DNA of 33,343 nt from Candidatus Woesearchaeota archaeon (GCA_016203115.1 JACQNJ010000027.1:1-33343); one strand, 5' to 3'. Positions 9,337 to 18,048 are shown, counted from the first letter of the stretch. Notes: a model not told the origin generated them from the letters alone. Numbers and translations are program-made.

Positions 9337-10386
9337 ATGGATGTACCACAGCAAATAGATTACTTGGAACCAGAAACTAGACAAAAAGTGTCTCTTCTTT
9401 TGGCGGAGACTGCTGATGAAAGAGCAATGCATTCTCGGGGTGAATCTGAATTAGTAAGATTAGTTAGAGGAATAGAGGAAAAAGCCCGCTTTGGAAGTGC
9501 AAAATTATTTCTGGAAACAAGAAGATTTGAATTTGCTGAAGAATTATTCTTGAGAAACGGGAGCTCTTTTTGGATGGCAGAAGCAGAGAGAATGCATGGA
9601 GAGCAGTTAGGACAGGAAGAACATTTTTCAAGAGCGAGAAAGTACCTTAAGACATCATTAAACAAAAGGGAAGCGATGCCTTGTCCAACAATTTTTCGTA
9701 TGGCAGTAGGATTATATCCTAAATCTGATTTAGAACGTTTATTTTTACCTTTAGCTGCCTTGTATGGGGGGAATATCCCTTTATTAATAACTGCTTTTCT
9801 TGCAAACGAACTTGGAAGAACTGATGAAGTAGAAACAATTTATCAGGGAAAGAAAAGAGAGTTAGTGGAAGCAGAAGTATATCTTCCATTTGAGGATACT
9901 GAAGATCATGAAACAGCAGAGGGAGTTGAATCCCCATTTGGGGATGAAGATACTGATGACTATGAATCTGATGCAGAACATCATATGTATGTTGAAGATT
10001 TAAGAAGTGAATATGCAGAATTATGTGAAACTCTTGGAAGATTTGATGAGGCAATAGATCATATTTTAGATGGAGACTTAAATTATCATATTTTACTGCA
10101 TGAGCCATTTTCTACTGTTGTAGAAAGAAGAGAAGACAGAAATGAGATTTATGAACGGGCTTTATTAAGACATTTCGGAAGAGATCCCTTCCATAGAGCA
10201 TTAGCACTTGAAAAAGTTGGAAGGGCTGATGAAGCAAGAGGATATTATCATAAAGCAATGTTGGATGGGGAAGATGAATTGGATTTTGGCGAAGCATTTA
10301 GCATAGCGAGAAGATTAGGAAGTTCTAAAAAAGTAGAAGCATATGATGCTGTTGCTACTCATTTATATGCACATGGGCACATTTAA
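9337..10386 (+). CDS. Alpha-helical repeat (TPR-like) protein, function unknown
   Basis: The 349 residues are almost entirely predicted helix. Several segments resemble degenerate tetratricopeptide units: LETRRFEFAEELF, CETLGRFDEAIDHIL and ALEKVGRADEARGYYHKAM. An acidic linker (about 188-225, EDTEDHETAEG and DEDTDDYESD) splits the solenoid. No signal peptide or membrane helix is visible, so it is likely a cytoplasmic scaffold or adaptor. CGN arginine codons appear a little more often than in its neighbours. Its stop (TAA) abuts the stop of the convergent minus-strand gene with no bases between them. No specific partner can be named. Confidence 0.7.
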   Translation: MDVPQQIDYLEPETRQKVSLLLAETADERAMHSRGESELVRLVRGIEEKARFGSAKLFLETRRFEFAEELFLRNGSSFWMAEAERMHGEQLGQEEHFSRARKYLKTSLNKREAMPCPTIFRMAVGLYPKSDLERLFLPLAALYGGNIPLLITAFLANELGRTDEVETIYQGKKRELVEAEVYLPFEDTEDHETAEGVESPFGDEDTDDYESDAEHHMYVEDLRSEYAELCETLGRFDEAIDHILDGDLNYHILLHEPFSTVVERREDRNEIYERALLRHFGRDPFHRALALEKVGRADEARGYYHKAMLDGEDELDFGEAFSIARRLGSSKKVEAYDAVATHLYAHGHI

Positions 10387-11154
10387 CTAGCCAATGTAGC
10401 TTACTCTATCTTGTTGAGCTGACATTGCCTTCGTTAGTTTGCTCAATGTTTTTGATGAGATATCAACTTCTTTTTCTATGCTTTCTATTTCTTTGTCTAG
10501 GCTTTCAATATCTAGATTTAATTCAAATGAATTTTTTAACACCTTAAGAAGCTCTCGAGCGCCTCTAATGCCTATGTAGGTAGGATGACCGAATGTCTGA
10601 GCTAGTAATATCATTCCTGGAATTTTTCTTTTTGAGGCCAAGCCGATTAGCAGTCCTGAAACTCCAATAATCGGACCTACAACCCCAAAGATATTTGTGT
10701 TGATACTTTTTGATTTATACTTCTTTATTATTGCTTTTTCATTTGCTGTGCAGTATACTAATGGCTGTTTTGGTATTTTAGGCAAGCCAATTCCTCCCAG
10801 TGTAATTATCTCTTTTCCACCCTGTTTTTGAAATATGTTAAGAATTGTTTCACAAAATGCATGGCATGAAGTCTCATCTAAAGGTTGGATGTCGCCTGAT
10901 ACGAAAAGAAAATCCCTTTTTTTGCCTTTTTTGTAATAAACCTCTATCTTTGGCAGATCAACTAAGTTTTCTTCGTTGACAAACACTGAATGAGGAAAAT
11001 GTGATGAATAAATTTCCATCATTTTTTTTGCGCCAACAGAATCTATCATAAAATCTATTGCTATTTTACCCACGTTTCCTATTCCTGGGAGCCCTTCTAT
11101 AAGAATTGGGTCTTTTAATTTAATTTTCTCAAATTCTTTTATTTCAAACTCCAT
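10387..11154 (-). CDS. PAC2-family protein (proteasome assembly chaperone-like)
   Basis: The N-terminal sequence PILIEGLPGIGNVGK, then LPKIEVYY, an ITLGGIGLP motif and GPIIGVSGLLIG are typical of the archaeal PAC2 family (COG2047-like), including the PbaB-type proteasome assembly factors. Length (255) fits. The last roughly 40 residues form a charged helix (SLDKEIESIEKEVDISSK), also usual in the family. It is the last gene of the Gins51 - rpL44e - rpS27e - aIF2-alpha - Nop10 run. Its ATG lies inside the 3' end of nop10 in another frame, so it should be translationally coupled. Cytoplasmic. An exact role in proteasome assembly is inferred from the family. Confidence 0.85.
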   Translation of the reverse strand: MEFEIKEFEKIKLKDPILIEGLPGIGNVGKIAIDFMIDSVGAKKMMEIYSSHFPHSVFVNEENLVDLPKIEVYYKKGKKRDFLFVSGDIQPLDETSCHAFCETILNIFQKQGGKEIITLGGIGLPKIPKQPLVYCTANEKAIIKKYKSKSINTNIFGVVGPIIGVSGLLIGLASKRKIPGMILLAQTFGHPTYIGIRGARELLKVLKNSFELNLDIESLDKEIESIEKEVDISSKTLSKLTKAMSAQQDRVSYIG

Positions 11155-11311
11155 ATTTAGCCTTATATTTCAGCCTCCATTTTCCGTATGGATCCTGAGG
11201 AGAGTATTTCGCAGGTTTTGTTGATAATGTTTGTGCTGAGCAAACACCACACTCCTTTTTTAATGTATATCTTAAACATTTACTGCACTTCAATATTTCT
11301 ACCTTGTTCAT
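11144..11311 (-). CDS. nop10: Nop10, H/ACA ribonucleoprotein subunit (55 aa, absent from ORF track)
   Basis: Reading the minus strand from the ATG at 11311 gives a 55-residue protein with an N-terminal zinc ribbon (KCSKC at 8-12, then C21 and C24). The family signature follows: YTLKKECGVC, then PAKYSPQDPYGKWR. Archaeal Nop10 binds Cbf5 in H/ACA guide-RNA complexes that make pseudouridine in rRNA. The start overlaps the aIF2-alpha stop by ATGA, and the end overlaps the PAC2 gene by 11 bases. The order aIF2-alpha - Nop10 - PAC2 recurs in many archaeal genomes, which supports the call despite the short length. Confidence 0.93.
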   Translation of the reverse strand: MNKVEILKCSKCLRYTLKKECGVCSAQTLSTKPAKYSPQDPYGKWRLKYKAKYGV

Positions 11312-12075
11312 TTCCTTTTAAACTCTACCTTTACACTTATGTCTTTTGTGAATTTTGTTGTTGAATCTGTTATTTTTTTTAATACTGACTCTGCTTCTTT
11401 GTAATCTGGAGCATTGATTGTTAGCTTGTAATTTGGTGCTCCCAGATAAGTTAATGAGGCTTGATATGCACTTATATGCTTTAAAGTTTTTTTAATATCC
11501 TCTATTCCCTCTCCGGAAAAACTTTGTAATTTCACTATTGAGGAGACCGAGACAGAAGGTATTTGGATCTTTTCCTTTATCTTTTCTGTTAATATTTTTT
11601 CTATTTTTGCAGGAATTTTTAAATCTTTTAGTTTTATTTGGTCTTTTACAACTTCATAAAAGCATGGTGTCAACGCACCATACTTCTCTATCATAATATT
11701 ACCTGCTTGTTTGTACATTTCATCCAAGCTTATTTTCAACTCTTTTGCTGCACTTTCCAAGATTTTTTCTGCTTTCTGCTCTTGCTTGTATTCTGCAACT
11801 TTTTTTATTCTTTGAGATTGATTGACTCTTCTTAATGAAAGGTCAACGTGGCCTTTTTCTCTGTAGATGTTTAATGCTTTACATACAATCTGCTTTCCTT
11901 CCCTTACATGGTCCCTTAAATTTCTTATTCTACCTGGAGCTATTTCAGAAATATGAATCATACCCTCGATTTTGTATTCTTCAATGTCAACAAAAATAGA
12001 ATGGGGCAGTATTTTCTTTACTGTGCACATGACGAGTTCGCCAACTTCTGGCAACCCTTGTTTTTTATATAACAT
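11308..12075 (-). CDS. eif2a: Translation initiation factor aIF2, alpha subunit
   Basis: An N-terminal S1 RNA-binding domain (about 9-85; VGELVMCTVKKILPHSIFVD, GMIHISEIAPGRIRN, GHVDLSLRRV) is followed by a helical domain (about 90-175) and a C-terminal alpha/beta domain (about 178-255), the order of aIF2-alpha. The subunit joins aIF2-beta and gamma to deliver initiator tRNA to the small ribosomal subunit. Length 255 is slightly below the usual 260-270. It sits between rpS27e (2-base gap) and nop10 (ATGA overlap) in the classic archaeal arrangement. Confidence 0.95.
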   Translation of the reverse strand: MLYKKQGLPEVGELVMCTVKKILPHSIFVDIEEYKIEGMIHISEIAPGRIRNLRDHVREGKQIVCKALNIYREKGHVDLSLRRVNQSQRIKKVAEYKQEQKAEKILESAAKELKISLDEMYKQAGNIMIEKYGALTPCFYEVVKDQIKLKDLKIPAKIEKILTEKIKEKIQIPSVSVSSIVKLQSFSGEGIEDIKKTLKHISAYQASLTYLGAPNYKLTINAPDYKEAESVLKKITDSTTKFTKDISVKVEFKRK

Positions 12076-12077
12076 CT

Positions 12078-12257
12078 TTATTCAAGTACCTCAAGAATTT
12101 GGGCTTTAATTTTAGCCTTACCTCCGCTTGGCGATGCTAGAATATTACTGCATACTAAACACTTTATCTCTGAGGCTGCTTTACCGAATATTATCTGTTC
12201 GTTCTTACATTTCATGCATCTTACCTTAATAAATTTACTTGTCGGTTCTTTAATCAT
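12078..12257 (-). CDS. rps27e: Ribosomal protein S27e (59 aa, absent from ORF track)
   Basis: Translation from the ATG at 12257 gives MIKEPTSKFIKVRCMKCKNE and a CxxC-X15-CxxC zinc ribbon (C14, C17, C33, C36), then SPSGGKAKI, the signature of rpS27e. This small zinc-binding protein belongs to the archaeal/eukaryotic 30S/40S subunit. Its ATG overlaps the rpL44e stop by ATGA, and its stop is 2 bases before the aIF2-alpha ATG. Confidence 0.95.
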   Translation of the reverse strand: MIKEPTSKFIKVRCMKCKNEQIIFGKAASEIKCLVCSNILASPSGGKAKIKAQILEVLE

Positions 12258-12574
12258 TTTTCCTGCTCTATTACTAATTTTTTTGTCCTAAACCCTTTTC
12301 TCTGTACTGTTGTTTTTTTACAGACTTGGCATGTAAACTTAATATTTGTCTTTTTTGATATTTTTGCGCCTGTTCTCTTGAATTGGGATATTGGAGGCTT
12401 TGAACCCCATTTTCCCTTATTGCCTGCGCCTTGACCTCTTCCTCTTTTTCTGGCCCTCTTAATTGAGCCATGCTTAAGAGCACCTCTTTCTCGTCCCTTT
12501 ACCTCTGAAACCTTGTGTTCTGAGTATTTTCTGCAGTATTTACAATACTTTTTTACAGCTCTAGGGAATTTCAT
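12254..12574 (-). CDS. rpl44e: Ribosomal protein L44e
   Basis: The 106-residue basic protein has MKFPRAVKKYCKYCRKYSEH at its start, the RGRGQGAGNKGKWGSKPP loop that reaches the tRNA E-site region, and a second zinc pair FTCQVCKK, all typical of L44e. It is a large-subunit protein with two CxxC pairs binding zinc. Overlaps by ATGA at both ends link it to gins51 upstream and rpS27e downstream. Confidence 0.96.
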   Translation of the reverse strand: MKFPRAVKKYCKYCRKYSEHKVSEVKGRERGALKHGSIKRARKRGRGQGAGNKGKWGSKPPISQFKRTGAKISKKTNIKFTCQVCKKTTVQRKGFRTKKLVIEQEK

Positions 12575-13167
12575 ATTTCTTGCGCTCTCTTATTTATTAT
12601 TAGTAATTCTGCTATTTCTGAAGGCAAATTTGCAACATATTCTTCTTCAAAAGGACCATATACTTTTTGGTCATTCCCTATAAATTGGGGTACTGGATTG
12701 GTGAACCGGACGGTTTTTAAATTTTCCCCTTCTTTTTTTTCAGGAGGTTTGACTTCTAAAGATGGCTGTTTCTTGTCCAATACCTTAGCAAGGACGTTTT
12801 CTCTATAAAAATTGAGATTAGAAACTAGAGTATTATACATCTCCTGCTCTTCTTTTAACATGGAGGAATCATTTAATGAGCCTGTTTTTGAGGCTATTAA
12901 TGCTAGTTTTACTATCTTATTTTCTCTTCTTTCATAGATCTCTTTTAACATTTTTTTAATGTTTTCTAATTGTTTTGCTGTTTTTCCCACTTCTTTTTCT
13001 GCGAAAATTGAGTTTTGCTGCCTTTGAGAGTCTAAAATCTCTGTTTTTTCATTTAAATAAGAAACAACTTCTGTTAGGAAAGCATCCGGGATTTTTTGCA
13101 GCTCTGGATAGATTTTTTCTTTTCTTAACAGATCATAGACTCCTTCATAGGTTATTATGTTTGTCAT
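12571..13167 (-). CDS. gins51: Gins51-type subunit of the archaeal GINS replication complex
   Basis: The N-terminal helical A domain (about 1-140, with long charged helices such as LENIKKMLKEIYERRENKIV) is followed by a Pro/Glu-rich linker. The small C-terminal B domain reads VRFTNPVPQFIGNDQKVYGP ... LPSEIAELLI, the hallmark of archaeal Gins51 (Gins15). GINS bridges the MCM helicase with the GAN/Cdc45-like nuclease at the fork. Length 198 fits. It is the first gene of the rpL44e - rpS27e - aIF2-alpha - nop10 - PAC2 operon, an association seen in other archaea. Confidence 0.88.
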   Translation of the reverse strand: MTNIITYEGVYDLLRKEKIYPELQKIPDAFLTEVVSYLNEKTEILDSQRQQNSIFAEKEVGKTAKQLENIKKMLKEIYERRENKIVKLALIASKTGSLNDSSMLKEEQEMYNTLVSNLNFYRENVLAKVLDKKQPSLEVKPPEKKEGENLKTVRFTNPVPQFIGNDQKVYGPFEEEYVANLPSEIAELLIINKRAQEI

Positions 13168-13205
13168 GCTTTTTAAGTATTATTGTGTCTTTTATTCTTT
13201 TCGTA

Positions 13206-13217
13206 AGCTTTTAATGC
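13206..13217 (+). promoter_or_regulatory. Probable TATA box for truD
   Basis: AGCTTTTAATGC ends 21 bases before the ATG at 13238. This supports that ATG rather than the upstream GTG/TTG starts of the ORF track and predicts a nearly leaderless mRNA. The region is shared with the divergent gins51 operon. Confidence 0.35.
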
Positions 13218-13237
13218 TTTTTAGAATTGTTGCTTTT

Positions 13238-14215
13238 ATGTATAAGATTAAACAGATTCCTGAGGATTTTGCTGTAGAAGAAATTATTGACCTAAATCTT
13301 ACTGAAAAGGGAGATTATAGCTATTTTTTAGTTGAAAAGAAGAATTGGAACACTAAAGATATTATCAAGATTATTGCTAAGAGGCTAAACATTAGGGAGA
13401 GGAGAATAAATATAGCAGGGATTAAAGATAAACTTGCCTTAACTAAGCAGCATCTTTCTGTTTTTGGTATTAACCCTAGAAATTTAGAGAAAATTAAAAT
13501 TAAAGATGTCAAGATTAAATTTATTGGCTATGGTGATGAAAGGATAAGACTAGGACAGGCTGCTGAAAATAAATTTAAAATAATTGTTAGAAACTTGGAT
13601 AATATTGGAAGAAAAATCAGTTTTATTGAAAATTACTTTGATGATCAGAGATTTGGAGGCAGAAACCATTTACTTGGAGAAGCTTTAGTTAAAAAAGAAT
13701 TTAGAAAATTTTGTTATATGCTTCGTTTGAAATGGGATAAAAATGACTATATTGGTGCTATTAGAAAATTAAAGAAAAGTATGTTGACTTTTTACATTAA
13801 TTCTTATCAAAGTCTTTTATGGAACAAAGCTGTTTCTTCTTATCTTAACTCAAATTATATAAATTGCTTTTCTGTTGATTATAGTGCAGGTAATCTTGTT
13901 TTTTGTTCTGGCAAAGTTGACAATATTAAATTTCCTGTTTTAGGTTTCGGAACTGAATTTAGTGAAAAAAAAATTTCTAAGATTTATAATGAAATTTTAA
14001 AAGAAGAAAAAATAAAACTCGAAGACTTTATTTTCAAAGAAATCCCCGAACTTGTCAGTGAAGGCGTTGACAGAGATTTGGTTGTTGCTGTTAAAGACAT
14101 TAAAATCAAATATTTTGATGACGAAAGAAATCAGGGAAAGAGAAAAGCGGTATTAAGATTTAGCTTGCCTCCTGGAAGCTATGGCACTATTGTTGTGAAG
14201 AAAATGTTTAACTAG
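13238..14215 (+). CDS. truD: tRNA pseudouridine synthase TruD
   Basis: I place the start at the ATG at 13238 (residue 28 of the track ORF) because MYKIKQIPEDFAVEEI is the conserved N-terminus of the family. The catalytic motif AGIKDKLALT places the active Asp at residue 64. Further TruD/Pus7 signatures are NYFDDQRFGGRNH, YQSLLWNKA and GFGTEF. The protein (325 residues) makes pseudouridine 13 in tRNA; archaeal and eukaryotic members of the family can also act at other sites. The 3' end runs 63 bases antisense into the convergent membrane-protein gene. Confidence 0.93.
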   Translation: MYKIKQIPEDFAVEEIIDLNLTEKGDYSYFLVEKKNWNTKDIIKIIAKRLNIRERRINIAGIKDKLALTKQHLSVFGINPRNLEKIKIKDVKIKFIGYGDERIRLGQAAENKFKIIVRNLDNIGRKISFIENYFDDQRFGGRNHLLGEALVKKEFRKFCYMLRLKWDKNDYIGAIRKLKKSMLTFYINSYQSLLWNKAVSSYLNSNYINCFSVDYSAGNLVFCSGKVDNIKFPVLGFGTEFSEKKISKIYNEILKEEKIKLEDFIFKEIPELVSEGVDRDLVVAVKDIKIKYFDDERNQGKRKAVLRFSLPPGSYGTIVVKKMFN

Positions 14216-14782
14216 ATTTTTACTGAGGAAATTGTTAATTCTTCCATCTACAATTAAATGAAAGCTAAATCCAAGCATTCCAAAAATTGGAAGTATTGCC
14301 ATTTTAATTGGTTCCTGCCATAAAGTTGATCCTATTATAAATAAAAATATTCCCCAGATAAAAACTGTTTTATAATTATGAAAAAACTTTCCTTTTCTTG
14401 TGTAAAGAGGCTTTTTCCTGCCATCCAGGATGTAATAAATTATTACTGGGGCAAAAAATAGTAATGCATATTTCTCATACCATCTTGATTCAATATTTTT
14501 TGTTTCTTTTATTAAGAAATCAGTATCTGGCAGAAAATTGCTGTATAGGAACACTATAAAAGCTATTACAAGAGATCCTAAAACATTCATTTTAAAGAAA
14601 AATATTCCTACTAAAATGTATGCTATAGCTATCGGCAAAACTATTCTTTTAAATGCCCATTTTAGAAATCCAAAATGCTCTCTAATTTCATCTTCTATCT
14701 TTTGAAAATTCACGTAAGAAGGTATTTTCTTTGATATAAGCTTATCCCAGTAGATACTTAATTTTTTTCTTGTATTTTCCAT
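14153..14782 (-). CDS. Membrane protein resembling YdjM/DUF457 metal-dependent hydrolases
   Basis: After a charged N-terminus (about 1-45) there are four or so hydrophobic segments (about 46-64, 68-85, 105-120, 140-180). The metal-binding pattern of the YdjM/DUF457 group seems present in reduced form: FLPDTDFLI, KFFHNYKTVF and FSFHLIVDG supply Asp and His at the expected places. A membrane-embedded hydrolase is plausible but unproven. The last 63 coding bases lie antisense to the end of truD, so the Ser/Arg-rich tail (NNSAIASRRQAKS) may be a read-through extension. Confidence 0.6.
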   Translation of the reverse strand: MENTRKKLSIYWDKLISKKIPSYVNFQKIEDEIREHFGFLKWAFKRIVLPIAIAYILVGIFFFKMNVLGSLVIAFIVFLYSNFLPDTDFLIKETKNIESRWYEKYALLFFAPVIIYYILDGRKKPLYTRKGKFFHNYKTVFIWGIFLFIIGSTLWQEPIKMAILPIFGMLGFSFHLIVDGRINNFLSKNLVKHFLHNNSAIASRRQAKS

Positions 14783-14840
14783 AAATCTGGTAAATGTTAA
14801 TTATTAATAAAATTTTTGATTTAATCTTATCAAAACAAAA

Positions 14841-14852
14841 ATTAATAAATTG
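14841..14852 (+). promoter_or_regulatory. Probable TATA box for ftsY
   Basis: ATTAATAAATTG ends 18 bases before the ftsY ATG at 14871, in the 88-base divergent region shared with the minus-strand membrane protein. The match is by eye only. Confidence 0.35.
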
Positions 14853-14870
14853 ATTGAAACTAGCTAAAAT

Positions 14871-16067
14871 ATGTTTAAATTTTTAAAAGACAAATTCAAG
14901 GATGTAGTTGATAAATTCTCTAAGAAAGTTGAAGAAGAAGGGAAAGATGTCAAGCCTGAAGCAGAAGAGAAAAAAGAAGATGTAAAGCAGGAACCTAAGA
15001 AAATTAAACCCTTGAAAAAAGCCCTTAAAGAGGCTGTTAAATTTGAAGAAAAGGTTGAGGATAAATTAGTTGATCTTAAAGGAGACACTGAAAAGAAATC
15101 TTTTTTTGAGTCTTTGAAAGAAAAATTTGCTGAAAAGCCTGAGAAACCTGAAGTTATGGGAGAAATCTCTGATGAAGAAATAAAGAAAAAATCTTTTCTT
15201 GCATCTGTCAAAGAAAAAGTAACAACGAAGAAGATTAATGAGAAACAATTTGATGAGTTTTTTTGGGATATTGAGCTTGGTTTAATGGAGAACAATGTTG
15301 CTGCAGAGGTTATTGACAAGATTAAAGATGACTTAAAGAAAAATTTAGTTGATCAGCCCTTGAAAAGGGGGAATATTGAAGAAACAATAATTGACTCTTT
15401 AAAAAAGAGTTTAGGTGAAGTCTTGAACTTTGAACCTGTAGATTTAGTAGGAAAAATTAATGAAAGCGAGAAACCTTTTGTAATAATATTCTTTGGTATT
15501 AATGGAGCGGGAAAAACTACTACTATTGCTAAAGTTGCCAATTTGCTGATGAAAAATAAGCTCAAATGCCTATTAGTTGCTGCAGATACCTTCAGGGCTG
15601 CTGCAATCCAACAACTAGAAGAGCATGGAAAGAAACTTGGAATAAAAGTTGTAAGACAGGATTATGGAAGCGACCCTGCCGCAGTTGCATTTGACGGTGT
15701 GAAAAGCGCTAAAGCCAGAGGAATCGATGTTGTTCTTATTGATACTGCTGGAAGACAGCATAGCAATGAAAATTTGATGGAAGAAATGAAAAAAATTGTA
15801 AGAGTCATAAAGCCCAATATGAAACTTTTTATTGGGGAAAGTATTACTGGAAATGACTGCATTGAGCAAGTAAAGAAATTTGATGAGATTGTTAAAATAG
15901 ATGGTATTATCTTAAGCAAAGCAGATATAGATGAAAAAGGTGGAACTGCATTAAGCGTTAGCTATGTTTCTGGAAAGCCTATTTTATTCTTTGGTGTAGG
16001 GCAAAAATATGATGATTTAAAACAATTTGATAAAGATTATGTTTTGAAAAACTTAGGATTAAATTGA
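14871..16067 (+). CDS. ftsY: Signal recognition particle receptor FtsY
   Basis: The N-terminal 115 residues are highly charged (Lys/Glu), as in the A domain that touches the membrane. Then come the N domain (about 116-195) and the G domain: P-loop GINGAGKTTT (209-218), DTFRAAA, DTAGRQ, the guanine motif SKAD (usual form TK.D) and DEKGGTALS. The closing segment KPILFFGVGQKYDDL is typical of FtsY rather than SRP54. The protein docks SRP-ribosome complexes at the membrane, and the SRP54 gene lies one gene away. Its end overlaps the convergent VTT-like gene by 9 bases. Confidence 0.95.
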   Translation: MFKFLKDKFKDVVDKFSKKVEEEGKDVKPEAEEKKEDVKQEPKKIKPLKKALKEAVKFEEKVEDKLVDLKGDTEKKSFFESLKEKFAEKPEKPEVMGEISDEEIKKKSFLASVKEKVTTKKINEKQFDEFFWDIELGLMENNVAAEVIDKIKDDLKKNLVDQPLKRGNIEETIIDSLKKSLGEVLNFEPVDLVGKINESEKPFVIIFFGINGAGKTTTIAKVANLLMKNKLKCLLVAADTFRAAAIQQLEEHGKKLGIKVVRQDYGSDPAAVAFDGVKSAKARGIDVVLIDTAGRQHSNENLMEEMKKIVRVIKPNMKLFIGESITGNDCIEQVKKFDEIVKIDGIILSKADIDEKGGTALSVSYVSGKPILFFGVGQKYDDLKQFDKDYVLKNLGLN

Positions 16068-16655
16068 GCTTCCTATTAAAAGTATTATTAATATTCCTAA
16101 GGTATTCATTGAATAGGAGATTATTGTGAACATTTTTTCTGAAAGCTTAGTATAAGAAGCTAATAAGGTTACTCCAATATCATCGGGCAGTGGAGAGGCT
16201 ATTATAATGTATCCGAGAATTATTACTAAATGCCTTTTTATTGATTTTGGGATGAGGCTTGTAAGATGAGCTATTCCTTTTTCTTTTGACAAGTTTTTGA
16301 ATTCATCTGCTACTGAATACCTTATGAATCTGAATATAGTCAAGTCACCTATTACTGCTCCAGCACCACCAATAATGGCTGCTATTAAGATATTTTGGTC
16401 TCCTGCTAAAACAAATAAAACTACTGTGGCTGCTGCTGATGTAAAACCATATGTATAGAATATCCCTGCTATGAAAATTCCCAGATATCCTAACGGAGCT
16501 AATACATTGTGTATGTGAATGTTAATGTTGTCATTAAACATTAGAAGTACTAAAATATAAGTTGTTACCAATATAGCTATTTTGGGATATGTATATGATA
16601 CCTCTTTTTGCATATTCATGTTAAATATCTTATCTATAAATGCTTTTTCTTTCAT
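16059..16655 (-). CDS. DedA/VTT-like polytopic membrane protein
   Basis: Four to six hydrophobic segments are visible (about 26-42, 50-70, 73-100, 145-160, 180-197). The pattern GAGAVIGDLTIFRFIRY and the later ASPLPDDIGVTLLAS resemble the GD ... R and P-rich re-entrant motifs of DedA/VTT (SNARE-associated) proteins, which in bacteria act in lipid scrambling and envelope homeostasis. Length (198) fits a compact member. The small multidrug-export-like family is an alternative. It is divergent from srp54 (36 bases between starts) and overlaps ftsY tail to tail by 9 bases. Confidence 0.5.
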   Translation of the reverse strand: MKEKAFIDKIFNMNMQKEVSYTYPKIAILVTTYILVLLMFNDNINIHIHNVLAPLGYLGIFIAGIFYTYGFTSAAATVVLFVLAGDQNILIAAIIGGAGAVIGDLTIFRFIRYSVADEFKNLSKEKGIAHLTSLIPKSIKRHLVIILGYIIIASPLPDDIGVTLLASYTKLSEKMFTIISYSMNTLGILIILLIGSSI

Positions 16656-16662
16656 ATAAAGA

Positions 16663-16672
16663 TTTAAAAATG
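16663..16672 (+). promoter_or_regulatory. TATA box for srp54
   Basis: TTTAAAAATG lies 19 bases before the ATG at 16692 inside a 36-base divergent spacer, so the srp54 transcript should be essentially leaderless. Confidence 0.45.
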
Positions 16673-16691
16673 CCTTTTTCTTTCTTTCTTT

Positions 16692-18047
16692 ATGGTTTTA
16701 GACAATCTTGGAGATAAGTTAAAGGAAAGCCTCAGGAAAATAGCCAGGAGCATGACTGTTGATGAGGCTGCTATCCAGAATTTGGTTAAGGACATTCAGA
16801 GGTCTTTATTGCAAGCGGATGTTGATGTAGGTTTAGTATTAGACATTACTAAGAAAATTAAGGAAAGAGCGCTGAAAGAGAAAGATGTTAAAGGCCTTAA
16901 TTTAAGAGAGAGGATTGTTAATATTGTTTATGAGGAATTAGTTAATTTTTTGGGGGATGAGAGAGCTGATATTGTTATTGAGAGAAGAAAACCTTTCAAG
17001 ATCATGATGGTAGGTTGCTATGGTTCCGGAAAAACCACGAGTGTTGCTAAGATAGCTAAATTTTACCAGAAAAGGGGAAATAAAATAGCTGCTTTAGGAT
17101 TAGATGTACATAGACCTGCTGCTCCTGAGCAACTTCAGCAAGTTTGTGATGCTATTCATGTTCCTGTTTTCATTGATAAAAGTGAAAAAAATGCTTTAAA
17201 AATTTATGAGAAATATGAAAAAGAGTTTAGTAAATATGATATCCTAATTGTAGATACTGCGGGAAGACATGATTTAGATCCTGAATTAGTTAAAGAAATT
17301 GAGGATTTATCTGAGAGAATACAACCTGATGAAAAACTTTTAGTTATGAGTGCTGATATAGGACAAGCTGCACAGAAGTTAGCTAAAGGATTTCATGATG
17401 CTTGTGGAATTACTGGAATTATTATTACTAAATTAGATGGAACTGCTAAGGGTGGAGGAGCTTTATCAGGAGCTGCTGTTAGTGGAGCTAAAGTTAAATT
17501 TATTGGCATTGGGGAAAAAGTTGATGACTTAGAATTATTTAATCCTAAAGGCTTTGTTGGAAGATTATTGGGTATGGGGGATATAGAGACTTTACTTGAA
17601 AAAGCTAAAGAGGCAATTGACAGTGAAAAAGCTGAGGATATGAGCAAGAGATTATTGGAAGGTGATTTTAACCTAGTTGATTTATATGAGCAGATGGAGG
17701 CTATGAATAAGATGGGGCCCTTGAATAAAATTATGGAAATGGTTCCCGGATTTGGGCAAATTAAATTACCTAAAGAGACATTGAAAGTCCAGGAAGATAA
17801 GCTAGAGAGATGGAAATATGCTATGAACAGTATGAATAAAAATGAGTTGGAGAATCCTGAACTGATTTTAGAAGGCAATAGAATACAGAGAATAGCCAAG
17901 GGGAGTGGTGTTAGCGGGGCTGAGATAAGGGAATTAATAAAGCAGTATAGAATGTCCAGGAAGATGATGAAAATGATGAAAGGAGGAGATCCTGAAAAAT
18001 TAATGAAAAGATTTCAAGGTAAACTTGGAAAAGGGTTTGGGATGTAA
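16692..18047 (+). CDS. srp54: Signal recognition particle protein SRP54
   Basis: The N domain (about 1-95), the G domain with P-loop GCYGSGKTTS (about 107-116), DTAGRHDLD and TKLDGTAKGGGALS, and a Met-rich M domain (about 300-451; MEAMNKMGPLNKIMEMVPGF, MKMMKGGDPEKLMKRF) give the complete SRP54 architecture. It binds 7S RNA and signal sequences and pairs with FtsY. The many signal-peptide and membrane proteins encoded in this window are natural clients. The 7S RNA gene is not visible here. One base separates its stop from the next ATG. Confidence 0.97.
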   Translation: MVLDNLGDKLKESLRKIARSMTVDEAAIQNLVKDIQRSLLQADVDVGLVLDITKKIKERALKEKDVKGLNLRERIVNIVYEELVNFLGDERADIVIERRKPFKIMMVGCYGSGKTTSVAKIAKFYQKRGNKIAALGLDVHRPAAPEQLQQVCDAIHVPVFIDKSEKNALKIYEKYEKEFSKYDILIVDTAGRHDLDPELVKEIEDLSERIQPDEKLLVMSADIGQAAQKLAKGFHDACGITGIIITKLDGTAKGGGALSGAAVSGAKVKFIGIGEKVDDLELFNPKGFVGRLLGMGDIETLLEKAKEAIDSEKAEDMSKRLLEGDFNLVDLYEQMEAMNKMGPLNKIMEMVPGFGQIKLPKETLKVQEDKLERWKYAMNSMNKNELENPELILEGNRIQRIAKGSGVSGAEIRELIKQYRMSRKMMKMMKGGDPEKLMKRFQGKLGKGFGM

Positions 18048-18048
18048 A

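Noticed and set aside
13157-13237. Upstream start of truD proposed by the ORF track
   Set aside because: The added 27 residues are not TruD-like, while the ATG at 13238 gives the family N-terminus and has a TATA-like box at proper spacing.
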